The notes beneath the pieces were generated by a model. That model was given only the letters and a program-made list of their open reading frames with translations, did not search any database and was not told the origin of the DNA. The position numbers and the translations under genes are program-made. Source: Akkermansia muciniphila (GTDB taxonomy: Bacteria > Verrucomicrobiota > Verrucomicrobiia > Chthoniobacterales > Chthoniobacteraceae). From it: a stretch of 36,160 nt of DNA. Where the stretch lies: assembly GCA_945883955.1 (NCBI GenBank), contig CAMCYN010000010.1, forward strand, positions 1 to 36,160, read 5' to 3'. The stretch's first letter is position 1, and each line of letters begins with the position of its first letter. Positions 9,079 to 17,346 of this stretch are shown here, piece by piece.

Positions 9079-9915
9079 ATGAAGAGCGTACTCGAAGTGC
9101 TGAAGTCGACTACGGACTACTTCGCCAAAGCCGGGGTGGAAAACCCCAGGCTCAATATCGAGCATTTGCTCGCCCACACCTTGGGCAAACGCCGCATGGA
9201 CCTGTACATGGAGTTCGACAGGCCTTTAGGCGAAAAGGAACTCCATCCCCTTCGCGATCTGGTCCGCCGCAGAGCCGCCGGTGAACCCCTCCAGCATCTG
9301 CTCGGCACGGTGGAATTTATGGGCCGCGTTTTCCGCACCGATTCCCGCGCCCTAATTCCCCGCCCCGAAACCGAACAGTTTGCCGACCGCCTTCTTAAAC
9401 TCCACCCGGTTCCCCCGGAATCGGTCCTGGACATGGGTACAGGCAGTGGAATTCTTGCGCTGACTCTCGCCTCGAGCTGGCCGGCGGCGGAGGTTCACGC
9501 TGTGGACGTATCCGCTGATGCCCTCGCGCTTGCGACCGCCAACGCCCAAAGTCTCGGTCTGACGGAGCGTGTCCATTTTCACCTGGGCAATCTGCTCATT
9601 CCACCCTGCGCCAAGCCCTTTCAGCTCCTCGTAGCGAATCTCCCGTATATTCCCAGCGGGGAGATCGCCGGTCTTTCCCGCGAAGTGCAACACGATCCCA
9701 AACTGGCCCTCGACGGTGGACCGGACGGCGGGGACATCATTCGTGAGCTGATCACCGCCGCCCGTCCACATTTGCAGGGCCTTCTTGCGCTGGAAATCGG
9801 ACACGACCAGTCCGTTTTCCTTTCCGAGGCGCTGGAACAAGCCGGGTACCGCGACATTCGCGCCGAAACCGACTACCAGGGTCGCAGCCGCTTCCTTTTC
9901 GCTTCGTATGGATAA
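9079..9915 (+). CDS. prmC: Release factor glutamine methyltransferase
   Basis: A 278-residue S-adenosylmethionine-dependent enzyme that methylates the glutamine of the GGQ motif in release factors. The N-terminal helical domain contains the LNIEHLLAH segment and GEPLQHLLG (residues 68-76); the SAM-binding motif is DMGTGSGILAL (118-128). The catalytic tetrapeptide is N187-L-P-Y190 instead of the usual NPPY; the Asn and the second Pro-Tyr that contact the glutamine are kept. It lies directly downstream of prfA, its substrate, and its last 8 bases overlap murA, indicating translational coupling. Confidence 0.95.
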   Translation: MKSVLEVLKSTTDYFAKAGVENPRLNIEHLLAHTLGKRRMDLYMEFDRPLGEKELHPLRDLVRRRAAGEPLQHLLGTVEFMGRVFRTDSRALIPRPETEQFADRLLKLHPVPPESVLDMGTGSGILALTLASSWPAAEVHAVDVSADALALATANAQSLGLTERVHFHLGNLLIPPCAKPFQLLVANLPYIPSGEIAGLSREVQHDPKLALDGGPDGGDIIRELITAARPHLQGLLALEIGHDQSVFLSEALEQAGYRDIRAETDYQGRSRFLFASYG

Positions 9916-11176
9916 GATTCTCGTGCACGGCGGTCGCCCGCTTTCGGGCTCAGTCCGAATCAGTGGTTCGAAAAACTCGGCCCTCCCTATTCTTGCCGCC
10001 TCCCTGCTCACGCGGGATCGGTGCGTAATCCACTGCGTGCCCGACCTGAGCGACATCCATTACATGCTGCAGATCCTCTCGCATTTGGGAGCGCATGTGG
10101 AACGGGCAAGCGGCACCGTAATTATCCAGGCTGAAAAAATTTCTACCGTCGCGCCTTATGAAATTGTGCGGAAAATGCGCGCCTCAGTCTGTGTGCTCGG
10201 TCCCCTGCTCGGCCGCCATCGCGAAGCCAAGGTTTCCCTTCCGGGCGGATGTGTGATCGGAGACCGCCCGATTGATCTGCACCTGCGCGGGTTCCGTGCG
10301 CTCAATGCCGCCTGCCGGGTGGAAGCTGGTGACGTCAAAGTGTTCGCCGACGAACTTAGGGGATCCACCGTGGATCTCGAAGGAAAACAGGGCCCCACCG
10401 TTCTCGGAACCGACAACGTGATGATGGCGGCGACTCTGGCAGAAGGTGTCACGGTGATTGAAGGTGCCGCAGCGGAGCCTGAAGTGGTCGATCTGGCGCA
10501 CTTTCTCATAAAGATGGGCGCCAAAATCGAAGGCGCCGGAACACGCCGGATCACAATCGAAGGGGTCAAGGAATTACACGGAGCGGAACATTCGGTGATC
10601 CCGGACCGTATTGAAGCAGGCACCTTTTTGGTGGCGGCCGCTCTGGCTGGTACCGAAGTGACGTTGCGGCGAGTGAACTCCGATCACCTGAAAGCGGTGC
10701 TCAATTCACTCACTGATGCGGGATTTCGCATGGACGTGCAGCGCGATCAAATCACCGTCCATGGGAACGGATCACCGCGCCCGTTGGAACTGATCACCGA
10801 ACCCTACCCGGGGTTTCCCACCGACATGCAGGCGCAAATGTGCGCACTCTTAAGCCGGGCCAATGGAGTCAGTCGGGCAACCGAAACGGTGTTTCCGCAG
10901 CGTTTCATGCACGTTTCCGAACTCAAACGCATGGGGGCGGACATCGAACTGGACGGCGCCACGGCCATCATTCGTGGTCCCAGCCAGCTCAGCGGGGCTC
11001 CGGTGATGGCAAGCGATCTGCGTGCGTCAGCGGCCCTAGTACTCGCAGGCCTTGTGGCCAATGGCCTTACGGAGGTCAACCGCGTTTATCACATCGATCG
11101 TGGATACGAATCTATCGATGAGAAACTCGCCGGTTTGGGCGCGCATATCGAGCGAGTCAAAGACCGCTCCCATTAG
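9908..11176 (+). CDS. murA: UDP-N-acetylglucosamine 1-carboxyvinyltransferase
   Basis: A 422-residue EPSP-synthase-fold enzyme that transfers enolpyruvate from PEP to UDP-GlcNAc, the first committed step of peptidoglycan synthesis in the cytoplasm. The N-terminal GSKNSALPILAAS block carries the catalytic Lys/Asn pair. The cysteine that binds fosfomycin is at residue 115 in LPGGCVIGDRP, the same number as in E. coli, so the enzyme should be of the fosfomycin-sensitive type. The RGYE-ID block is at the C-terminus. The start at 9908 overlaps the prmC stop by 8 bases; the earlier in-frame start at 9785 would add 41 residues of prmC shadow and is rejected. Confidence 0.96.
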   Translation: MDKILVHGGRPLSGSVRISGSKNSALPILAASLLTRDRCVIHCVPDLSDIHYMLQILSHLGAHVERASGTVIIQAEKISTVAPYEIVRKMRASVCVLGPLLGRHREAKVSLPGGCVIGDRPIDLHLRGFRALNAACRVEAGDVKVFADELRGSTVDLEGKQGPTVLGTDNVMMAATLAEGVTVIEGAAAEPEVVDLAHFLIKMGAKIEGAGTRRITIEGVKELHGAEHSVIPDRIEAGTFLVAAALAGTEVTLRRVNSDHLKAVLNSLTDAGFRMDVQRDQITVHGNGSPRPLELITEPYPGFPTDMQAQMCALLSRANGVSRATETVFPQRFMHVSELKRMGADIELDGATAIIRGPSQLSGAPVMASDLRASAALVLAGLVANGLTEVNRVYHIDRGYESIDEKLAGLGAHIERVKDRSH

Positions 11177-11315
11177 GATGTGGGTTCGCGTGGAGTTCGC
11201 CCAAGGGGTCGGCAGGGTGTAATTGACAAAAAATGGGGGCTACAAGAAACGAATCCTTGGCACATCCCATCCGCTCCTTTTTCCTCACAAGTTCTATTTA
11301 GTGTACGATTTTTCC

Positions 11316-12332
11316 ATGAATTCACGAAAGGGTCTTCTCGCTGGCGGTAATTGGATTGTAGACGCGGTAAAAATGATTGATGTGTGGCCGCAGCAGGACG
11401 CCCTCGCCAACATCTCCTCCGAGACACGCGGCACCGGCGGCTCCCCCTTTAACGTACTGGTGGATCTGGCCCTTCTGGGAGCCCACTTTCCGCTGGAGGC
11501 CGTCGGCCTTGTCGGGAACGACCACAACGGCCGCTACATTCTCAATCTTTGCCACCAGCTCGGAATTCAGACCCAGGCGCTTCATATCACTGAAGACGCT
11601 CCAACCAGTTACACGGACGTGATGACGGTGAGCGGTAACGGTCGGCGCACCTTTTTCCATGCCCGGGGCGCCAACGCGCTTCTGGACGACGGCGATTTTG
11701 ATTTCACCAAATCCAACGCTCAGATTTTCCACCTCGGTTATCTGCTGCTTCTCGATCGCTTGGATCGTCCCTGTGCCACTTACGGAACAGTTGCCGCGGG
11801 CGTACTCGCTCGGGCTCAGGCAGCTGGGTTAAAGACCTCCATTGATGCGGTAAGCGAAGACAGCGACCGTTTCTCCAAAGTGGTCCTGCCTGCACTCAAA
11901 TACACAGACTATTGCATCATGAATGAATTCGAGGCCTCGCACGTGACTGGCCACGAAATTCGCGTTGGCGAAAATCTCGACAAGGGAGCCCTGCGGAAGT
12001 CCATGCAGCAGCTCCTGGAAGCCGGAGTGCGCGAACGGGTGATCGTACATTTCCCGGAAGGCGGATGCGCCCTCAGCAAGGATGGATCGTGGGCGGAACA
12101 CGGCAGCGTTATTTTGCCGGAAGGCTATATCAAAGGAGCCGCCGGTGCCGGTGACGCGTTTACGGCCGGAGTGCTGCTTGGATGGCAAAACGGACTACCC
12201 GTCGAAGAACAACTTCGGCTCGGAGTTTGCACGGCAGCGGCCAATCTTTCCGATGAGACATGCACGGGCGGGATTCGTTCCGCATCGGAATGCCTGGCGT
12301 TGGGCACCCGATTTGGCTTTCGGGCACTTTAG
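11316..12332 (+). CDS. PfkB-family carbohydrate kinase
   Basis: A 338-residue ribokinase-fold sugar or nucleoside kinase. The start at 11316 gives MNSRKGLLAGGNWIVD, matching PfkB openings with the first beta strand; the longer in-frame version lacks family character. PfkB signature 1 region is RGTGGSPFNVLVDLALLG, and signature 2 with the catalytic aspartate and anion hole is GAAGAGDAFTAGVLLG. A cysteine-rich DETCTGGI segment is near the end. The substrate cannot be deduced; fructose, ribose or adenosine kinases are all possible. No transporter or isomerase is adjacent. It follows murA after 139 bp and is probably a separate unit. Confidence 0.88.
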   Translation: MNSRKGLLAGGNWIVDAVKMIDVWPQQDALANISSETRGTGGSPFNVLVDLALLGAHFPLEAVGLVGNDHNGRYILNLCHQLGIQTQALHITEDAPTSYTDVMTVSGNGRRTFFHARGANALLDDGDFDFTKSNAQIFHLGYLLLLDRLDRPCATYGTVAAGVLARAQAAGLKTSIDAVSEDSDRFSKVVLPALKYTDYCIMNEFEASHVTGHEIRVGENLDKGALRKSMQQLLEAGVRERVIVHFPEGGCALSKDGSWAEHGSVILPEGYIKGAAGAGDAFTAGVLLGWQNGLPVEEQLRLGVCTAAANLSDETCTGGIRSASECLALGTRFGFRAL

Positions 12333-12392
12333 AATTCAAACTTGCGGGAAGAACGTTTGACGTCGAGGCGCTTCCGCTCAGAGACTAGTCGT

Positions 12393-12866
12393 ATGCGCTC
12401 TCCCAGACCATCTATTGTATTGAGCCTGATCCTGTGTCCGGCAGCTCTCTCCATAACCTCCTGTAAAACAATCTATTCTGATATGTACTCATATCAGAAG
12501 AACTACTTCGACCCGTACGAGTCGCGTGACTACGACAAGCGCCAGCTCGAAGACGCCAAAAAACAGGCCGAAGTGGCCCGTCTAGCCGCAGAAACCGAAG
12601 CGAAAAAGCAGGCCGACAAGCTCGGCGGCGGTGCGGCGGGCCTGCAACTCGATTCCGGACTCGGCGGACTCGGCGGCATGGGAGGAGGATCCATTCCGGG
12701 CCTCGGATCACCGGGTCCAGCTACCGGTTCTCCAATGTCTTCCATTCCTGGACTGGATGCCGCACCAAGCATGGGAGCTCCAGGTATGGGTGTACCAGCT
12801 GACGCAACGATGGGAGCCCCGGCGGCTACCCCTGCAAAAAACCCGACTCCGCTCCCGGGGCTCTAG
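12393..12866 (+). CDS. Probable lipoprotein with Gly/Pro-rich tail
   Basis: A 157-residue protein whose start at 12393 gives a classical lipoprotein signal: Arg-rich n-region, hydrophobic stretch, and a SITSC lipobox with the lipidated cysteine near residue 24. After it come a tyrosine-rich segment (YSDMYSYQKNYFDPYESRDY), a short charged alanine-rich helix that could form a coiled coil (QLEDAKKQAEVARLAAETEA), and a long low-complexity Gly/Pro/Met tail. Function is unknown. It lies 63 bp upstream of the FHA kinase on the same strand, so the two may be cotranscribed. An earlier in-frame ATG at 12342 would put 17 charged residues before the signal and is less likely. Confidence 0.68.
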   Translation: MRSPRPSIVLSLILCPAALSITSCKTIYSDMYSYQKNYFDPYESRDYDKRQLEDAKKQAEVARLAAETEAKKQADKLGGGAAGLQLDSGLGGLGGMGGGSIPGLGSPGPATGSPMSSIPGLDAAPSMGAPGMGVPADATMGAPAATPAKNPTPLPGL

Positions 12867-12929
12867 GCTCAGTCGGTTCTGTTCCGGCTCGCTGCCCCCG
12901 GAAGCCGAGCCGGATAACAACGTTCCCAG

Positions 12930-14930
12930 ATGTCTGAACTTGAAGCGGACTCGGTCGTATCCTCAGACGGCTCGGATACCAATGACGAGCAATCCCTTTT
13001 TGTAGAAATCCACGTCCTGGTGGGCACCGAATGCGTGACCATCTATCGGGTTCCGCCGGGGGAATATCTGATCGGCCGCGATTCAAGCTGCCACCTGGCC
13101 GTCGACGCGGAAAACGTCTCGCGGATGCACGCGCGGCTAGCATTCCACGGGCATCGGATTCTAGTTGAAGACCTTGAAAGCGCCAACGGGACGCTCATTG
13201 GGGGCATTCGGATCTGTTTGCCCACTCCAATCCAGAATGGGACCGAAGTGCACATCGGAGCCGCTCGTCTCCTGGTACAATTCAACGAGGAGACCCTCTC
13301 CCGAATCAACGCGGCTCTATCCGACCCCAGCCTCGGCTTGGAACCAATCCGTAACGAACTCACCCAGGACCCGTACTTCGTGACGGGTACCATCGCCGAG
13401 GGGGGGATGGGGTTGGTAGTCAAGGCGCGGGACCAGCGAGTACGACGCCTCGTTGCGATGAAGGTGCTCCGGGGCGGCTACGAATACGCTGCCGACAAAC
13501 TCCTTCGCTTTGTTGGCGAAGCCCAACTTACCGGACAGTTGGAGCACCCCAACATAGTGCCAGTTTACCAACTGGGTATTTCCGCCAACGGCCAGACCTT
13601 CTACACGATGAAGTACGTACGGGGGCAAACACTCGAAGAGATCATTCTGTGTTTGCACAATGGCCACCCCGAGACCCTCAAACGCTACTCGCTCTCGAGT
13701 CTGCTGACCATTTTCCAGAAAGTCGGCGACGCCATCGCGTTTGCTCATTCGCGCGGCGTCATCCACCGTGACCTGAAGCCGGCCAACATCATGATTGGCG
13801 CCTTCGGTGAAGTGCTCGTCATGGACTGGGGACTCGCAAAACGTGTCAACGAGGGCAGCCTCGTTACTCCCGCCAAACACCCCCCTCAGGACGACAATTA
13901 CCAACAGGAATCCACCCGCGGATTTTACACACTCGAAGGTGCCGTCGTGGGCACTCCTCCTTACCTCTCCCCCGAGCAGGCCATGGGCGACGGCACGCCC
14001 AATCCCCGTTCTGACATCCACGTCTTAGGATCCATCCTTTACACCTTACTCGCCCTCCGACCCCCGATTCTGACCCACAACGTCGAAGCGGTCATTAGTG
14101 CCGTCGCGCAGAATAAATTCATCCCGTTGCGGGAAATTGTTTGCATGCCGTCCGAGGATGGAACTCCACCTCCGGTTCTGGCGCATTGTCCGGGGGGAAA
14201 GCTGCCCGAAGGCCTCATCGCCGTGGTGGAGAAGGCCATGAAAGCGGACCCTGAAGCCCGGTATGGAACCGTCGAAGAGTTCCAGGCTGACATTAACGCC
14301 TGGCAAAACGGATTTGCCACACAAGCCGAACAGGCCGGCTTTTTCCGCCAACTCCTGCTTCTTCTGGAGCGCCGTCGGCGCGAAGCCACCATTTTAGGCT
14401 TCTTCGCAGTGATCCTGTTCAGCTCACTTGGTTACTTCCTCAAACGTCTCGCCGCCGACCGACAAATCCTCGCCGAAGAACGGGCCGCCTTAGCCGAAAA
14501 CAACATCGAGCTGCAGTCCAGCAACCAGAAATTTGAGTTCCTGCTCAGCCAGTTGCGCCTAACGGCAGAACGAAATTACGTTTCCGCCAGAATTTTGCTC
14601 AAACAAGGTTCCCCCAAGTTTGCCCTCGAACAGATTAACCTCGCCCTGGTTGGAGCCGAGGAGGACTCCCCGTCCAAAGCCGCCTTTCTCATCGTCCGGG
14701 GCCATGCCAATACCGGCTTGGGTTATTATCCCGAAGCACTCGAAGATTATCGGAGCGCCAATAAAATTACCCCAGGTATTGTTCCCCTCGATGTTATTGA
14801 AACCGATTTAACTCAGTCTGAACCCGAGGCTTCCCGGCCTCAGACAGGCTGGGCTTGGGAACAAAACACTCCCACTCCGGATAAAGGATTTCCGCTCCGC
14901 AAACTCCTGAATCCACGCCTCAAGAAATAG
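12930..14930 (+). CDS. FHA domain / Ser-Thr protein kinase / TPR membrane receptor
   Basis: A 666-residue Hanks-type kinase. An N-terminal FHA phosphothreonine-binding domain (about residues 38-105) has the GRD-SSCH, SRMHARL and NGT motifs. The kinase domain (about 152-460) has a GTIAEGGMGLVV nucleotide loop, catalytic lysine K178, HRDLKPAN with D281, the metal-binding D299 in a DWG variant of DFG, and GTPPYLSPEQ. One membrane helix (ILGFFAVILFSSLGYFL) near residue 485-505 is followed by a coiled-coil segment and about two TPR repeats (ILLKQGSPKFALEQINLAL and GYYPEALEDYRSA). The FHA may bind the autophosphorylated kinase or a partner. With the TPR part after the helix, it would lie outside the cytoplasm. 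Such kinases are common in PVC bacteria; no target is encoded beside it apart from the lipoprotein upstream. Confidence 0.94.
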   Translation: MSELEADSVVSSDGSDTNDEQSLFVEIHVLVGTECVTIYRVPPGEYLIGRDSSCHLAVDAENVSRMHARLAFHGHRILVEDLESANGTLIGGIRICLPTPIQNGTEVHIGAARLLVQFNEETLSRINAALSDPSLGLEPIRNELTQDPYFVTGTIAEGGMGLVVKARDQRVRRLVAMKVLRGGYEYAADKLLRFVGEAQLTGQLEHPNIVPVYQLGISANGQTFYTMKYVRGQTLEEIILCLHNGHPETLKRYSLSSLLTIFQKVGDAIAFAHSRGVIHRDLKPANIMIGAFGEVLVMDWGLAKRVNEGSLVTPAKHPPQDDNYQQESTRGFYTLEGAVVGTPPYLSPEQAMGDGTPNPRSDIHVLGSILYTLLALRPPILTHNVEAVISAVAQNKFIPLREIVCMPSEDGTPPPVLAHCPGGKLPEGLIAVVEKAMKADPEARYGTVEEFQADINAWQNGFATQAEQAGFFRQLLLLLERRRREATILGFFAVILFSSLGYFLKRLAADRQILAEERAALAENNIELQSSNQKFEFLLSQLRLTAERNYVSARILLKQGSPKFALEQINLALVGAEEDSPSKAAFLIVRGHANTGLGYYPEALEDYRSANKITPGIVPLDVIETDLTQSEPEASRPQTGWAWEQNTPTPDKGFPLRKLLNPRLKK

Positions 14931-15059
14931 CACTGCGCCCTAACAAATCTTGCGTCATCTCTACTTTAGGACTCGAATTAGATTCTTTTCTCTGTCGCCA
15001 AGTCTTCTACTGCAAAACGATCCATCTCCTTAGCCACCCCGCCTTACCGACCCTATCTC

Positions 15060-16670
15060 ATGAGCGATCCGCTCTCTCCTTTTGATCTTAAGTTCCTTCC
15101 CGATTGGCTGAAGGAATCCGCCCCAGCCAACCCTTACGCCAGTCATCCGGGCAGCTCCAATGATGGATTCAGAGACCGTTCCTCCCGAGGACCACGTCCT
15201 CCCGGAAACCGGGACGACCGGGGCCGAGACAACAGGAACAATCGCGGCGGGGGCGATCGCCCGCGTCCAGCAGGTGGCCGTCCAGACAACCGTGGGGGGA
15301 GCGGCAGACCGCCGGAACGTTCCGGTCGTCCGCACCACGAAGGGGAACGCCGCGAAGCCCGCCCCTTGCAGGATACGACCCCCATCAACGTTCGGGTGGA
15401 ATTCATTCCAGAACCCAATGGTGCCAATAGCATCGTAAAACAGATCCGCCAGAGCGCCCGGGCATACCCTCTTTTTGCCACCGCACGCCTCTTTCTGGAA
15501 AAACCGGAGCGCCATATCGTTCGTATCACCTCAAACGACGCCAACCGGCCCCTTTTTCAGATTGGCGACTCCCCGCTAAGCTTTGACCGTTCATTCGTGG
15601 AACGTTCCGCCTTCCGCAATTTCCGCGAGGAGTATTACCGCGAAGAAGTCACCGAGATCGAACCCCCGAAGGGCAACTACACGAGTGTCGCTCGGTGCCG
15701 ATCCACCGGAATCCTTCTCGGACCGACTAGCCACCACGCCTACCAGGTCTCTCTGCGTAAGCTCTACGAAGAGCGTTTTAGTCGGCGCATGAGTTTCCCG
15801 GAGTTTCAGCGTGAGGAGATTGAAGTCGTCTCGGGCGAACAAGCCGTGGCCGACTGGAAAGCCCAACTCAGCAAGCAAACCTTGTTTCACACGACCCAGG
15901 AGGCCGAACCGCTTCAATTTAAGTCGTTGCTGGAGGCGGAAGCCCACTTTCGCAAAGCCTACCTCCCAAAACTGGTCAAGTCGGGTACTACTCTGGAATG
16001 TAATGGCAAAGCCGCTCGGGAACTCCCCGAACGCGCCCTCACCAATGCCGTCCGCGAAGCATTCGAGCGTGAACTGGCTTACCCCTCCAGTCTGGTGCAC
16101 GGCCTGCGCAATTTCCTGTCCGAACAGAACCTCCAGGTTTTCAAACACCGCAAACGTATTCTGTATCTTTCCGTAATCCGTCCAAAACGCTCCGACTCCG
16201 CCCAAGGCTTCTCTGAAGGCCCCGCCACGATCCTCAAAATCGTGGAGGAACATCCCCGGATCTCCAAACGCGAACTCGCAGTCCGGATTCTGGGGCAGGC
16301 AGATGCCGATTCCACCGAGCACTCCGAGCGTAAAACGCAATTAGCAGGCGATTTACACTATTTAGTCCACTCGGGTTTTGTCATCGAGTTTTCGGATGCT
16401 CGTCTGGATTTACCCCTGTCTCCACAGGCCCTCAACCAAACAGGCCCTCAAGCTGAGGAGAGCGACGATTCCGAACCTACAGCTAAAACAAAGCAACCCC
16501 TCGTGGCCGAACAGCCTCCCGTAGCCGAACAGCCCCCCGTGGCCGAACAGCCCCCCGTAGCCGAACAGCCCCCCGTGGCCGAACAGCCCCCCGTGGCCGA
16601 ACAGCCCCCCGTGGCCGAACAGCCTCCCGTGGCCGAACAGCCTCCCGTGGCCGAACAGCCTCCGGTTTAA
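15060..16670 (+). CDS. Arg/Gly-rich protein with winged-helix-like segment and PVAEQP repeat tail
   Basis: A 536-residue protein of unknown function. Residues about 22-108 are disordered and dominated by Arg, Gly, Asp, Asn and Pro (RGRDNRNNRGGG, GGRPDNRGG), resembling RGG-type RNA-binding tails. Residues about 110-380 look folded, with basic-aromatic segments (FREEYYREEVTEI, YQVSLRKLYEERFSRR). Residues about 388-455 (ATILKIVEEHPRISKRELA to LHYLVHSGFVIEF) have a winged-helix-like pattern. The last 54 residues are nine exact VAEQPP repeats. An RNA- or DNA-binding regulatory role is an inference. It is followed by a hairpin cluster and probably forms its own unit. Confidence 0.72.
   Translation: MSDPLSPFDLKFLPDWLKESAPANPYASHPGSSNDGFRDRSSRGPRPPGNRDDRGRDNRNNRGGGDRPRPAGGRPDNRGGSGRPPERSGRPHHEGERREARPLQDTTPINVRVEFIPEPNGANSIVKQIRQSARAYPLFATARLFLEKPERHIVRITSNDANRPLFQIGDSPLSFDRSFVERSAFRNFREEYYREEVTEIEPPKGNYTSVARCRSTGILLGPTSHHAYQVSLRKLYEERFSRRMSFPEFQREEIEVVSGEQAVADWKAQLSKQTLFHTTQEAEPLQFKSLLEAEAHFRKAYLPKLVKSGTTLECNGKAARELPERALTNAVREAFERELAYPSSLVHGLRNFLSEQNLQVFKHRKRILYLSVIRPKRSDSAQGFSEGPATILKIVEEHPRISKRELAVRILGQADADSTEHSERKTQLAGDLHYLVHSGFVIEFSDARLDLPLSPQALNQTGPQAEESDDSEPTAKTKQPLVAEQPPVAEQPPVAEQPPVAEQPPVAEQPPVAEQPPVAEQPPVAEQPPVAEQPPV
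16503..16664 (+). repeat. Nine tandem 18-bp repeats in coding sequence
   Basis: Nine copies of an 18-bp unit of the form GTGGCCGAACAGCCTCCC. Variation is confined to synonymous third positions (GTG/GTA, CCT/CCC, CCC/CCG), so each copy encodes the same VAEQPP hexapeptide; the copies end six bases before the end of the stop codon. The number of units is a multiple-of-three change and can expand or contract without frameshift. Confidence 0.95.
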
Positions 16671-16699
16671 GCCCCCAGTTCGATTCATCATTCGGTTTT

Positions 16700-16908
16700 G
16701 CGGGCGGCTCCACATTTCGGTGGCGCCGCCCGCTCCATTTTCCGGCGCCCGTGGAAACGCAGCATCTTCGCGCTCGATCCATACGACCGCCCTCGGTTCG
16801 AGCGGCGAATCTTTACCAACGGCAAACTGAGTTTTGGTGTGTGTGACTTAGATTGCCGTAAGTTTGAGCTGGCGAGATTCCCCCAAATCCCGCCAGCTCT
16901 TTTCTTTT
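16700..16908 (+). ncRNA. Candidate structured small RNA (four consecutive hairpins ending in a terminator)
   Basis: Four stems follow one another without coding sequence: 16700-16733 (GCGGGCGGC with GCCGCCCGC and an inner CCAC/GTGG pair), 16771-16804 (CGCTCGA with TCGAGCG, loop 20), 16819-16859 (ACGGCAA/TTGCCGT plus CTGAG/CTTAG with one wobble), and 16866-16908 (GAGCTGGCG with CGCCAGCTC, a mismatch, GATT with AATC, then TTTTCTTTT). The last is a textbook intrinsic terminator almost 200 bp from the upstream stop codon, further than needed for that gene. The first hairpin might instead be that gene's own terminator, in which case the RNA would start near 16740. I do not recognise it as 6S, SRP, tmRNA or RNase P RNA. 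Confidence 0.42.
16866..16908 (+). terminator. Strong intrinsic terminator
   Basis: Nine-base perfect stem, one A-C mismatch, four more pairs, a loop of five C and A residues, and a TTTTCTTTT tail. It closes the non-coding stretch after the repeat protein and precedes the broken DUF2188-like gene by about 85 bp. Confidence 0.85.
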
Positions 16909-16993
16909 CCCGGATCGCCTCGGCATTTGCCCAACTTCCCACCAATCGCGTCATCCTCCGCATCAACCGCCGGAGCAAGCACCCTAAGGGGAG

Positions 16994-17252
16994 GTGTTTT
17001 ACGAATCAGCAGAGTTGCAAATCTCAAACGACAACAATGAGGAGTTCGGAACGCCTGAAAATCGATGCCTTCAGGTGCGTCTCGTCGCCGGCCGCTGGAT
17101 TGTGGAAGACCCCCATTGGCGAAGCTTTAACCGAAGCCGCCACTCGCGAAGAAGCCATCCTCCAGGCAAGGCAACTCGCCGTGCTTCACCGTTCCAGCGA
17201 AATCCCCGTCCATGACGGCGAGGGCACACTGAGAATGACTCTAGAGGTATGA
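16994..17252 (+). pseudogene. DUF2188-like small protein broken by a +1 frameshift in a C5 run
   Basis: One frame starts near the GTG at 16994 and reads to CLQVRLVAGRWIVEDP; the next frame takes over and reads GEALTEAATREEAILQARQL, then SEIPVHDGEGTLRMTLEV, up to the TGA at 17250-17252. Joined, the pieces resemble DUF2188-type proteins, in which a strand with a GxW core is followed by an AxxEAIxxARxLA helix and a hydrophobic strand with an H-D/G turn. Removing one C from the five C at 17110-17114 restores a single frame. This is either a true pseudogene or a base-call error. The start is uncertain because the only purine-rich stretch touches the GTG directly. Family assignment is by pattern only. 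Confidence 0.5.
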
Positions 17253-17346
17253 ACTGACGGCTCGCCCCCCAGGATCCACGAAGGTAACCGGGAGAATTAG
17301 CCTGATATAGGCCACCGCTCCCAAAGCCCCTCGAGTTCGATGAATT

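Noticed and set aside
16503-16664. CRISPR-like tandem repeats
   Set aside because: There are no spacers; the units are contiguous and in frame within a gene.
16790-16804. GGTTCGAGC resembling a tRNA T-loop
   Set aside because: The flanking bases do not form a T stem and no acceptor or anticodon arm can be drawn.
16698-17252. 184-codon frame starting with TTG across the hairpin cluster
   Set aside because: Its first two thirds lie in hairpin DNA and a terminator; only the last third has protein character and belongs to the frameshifted DUF2188-like gene.
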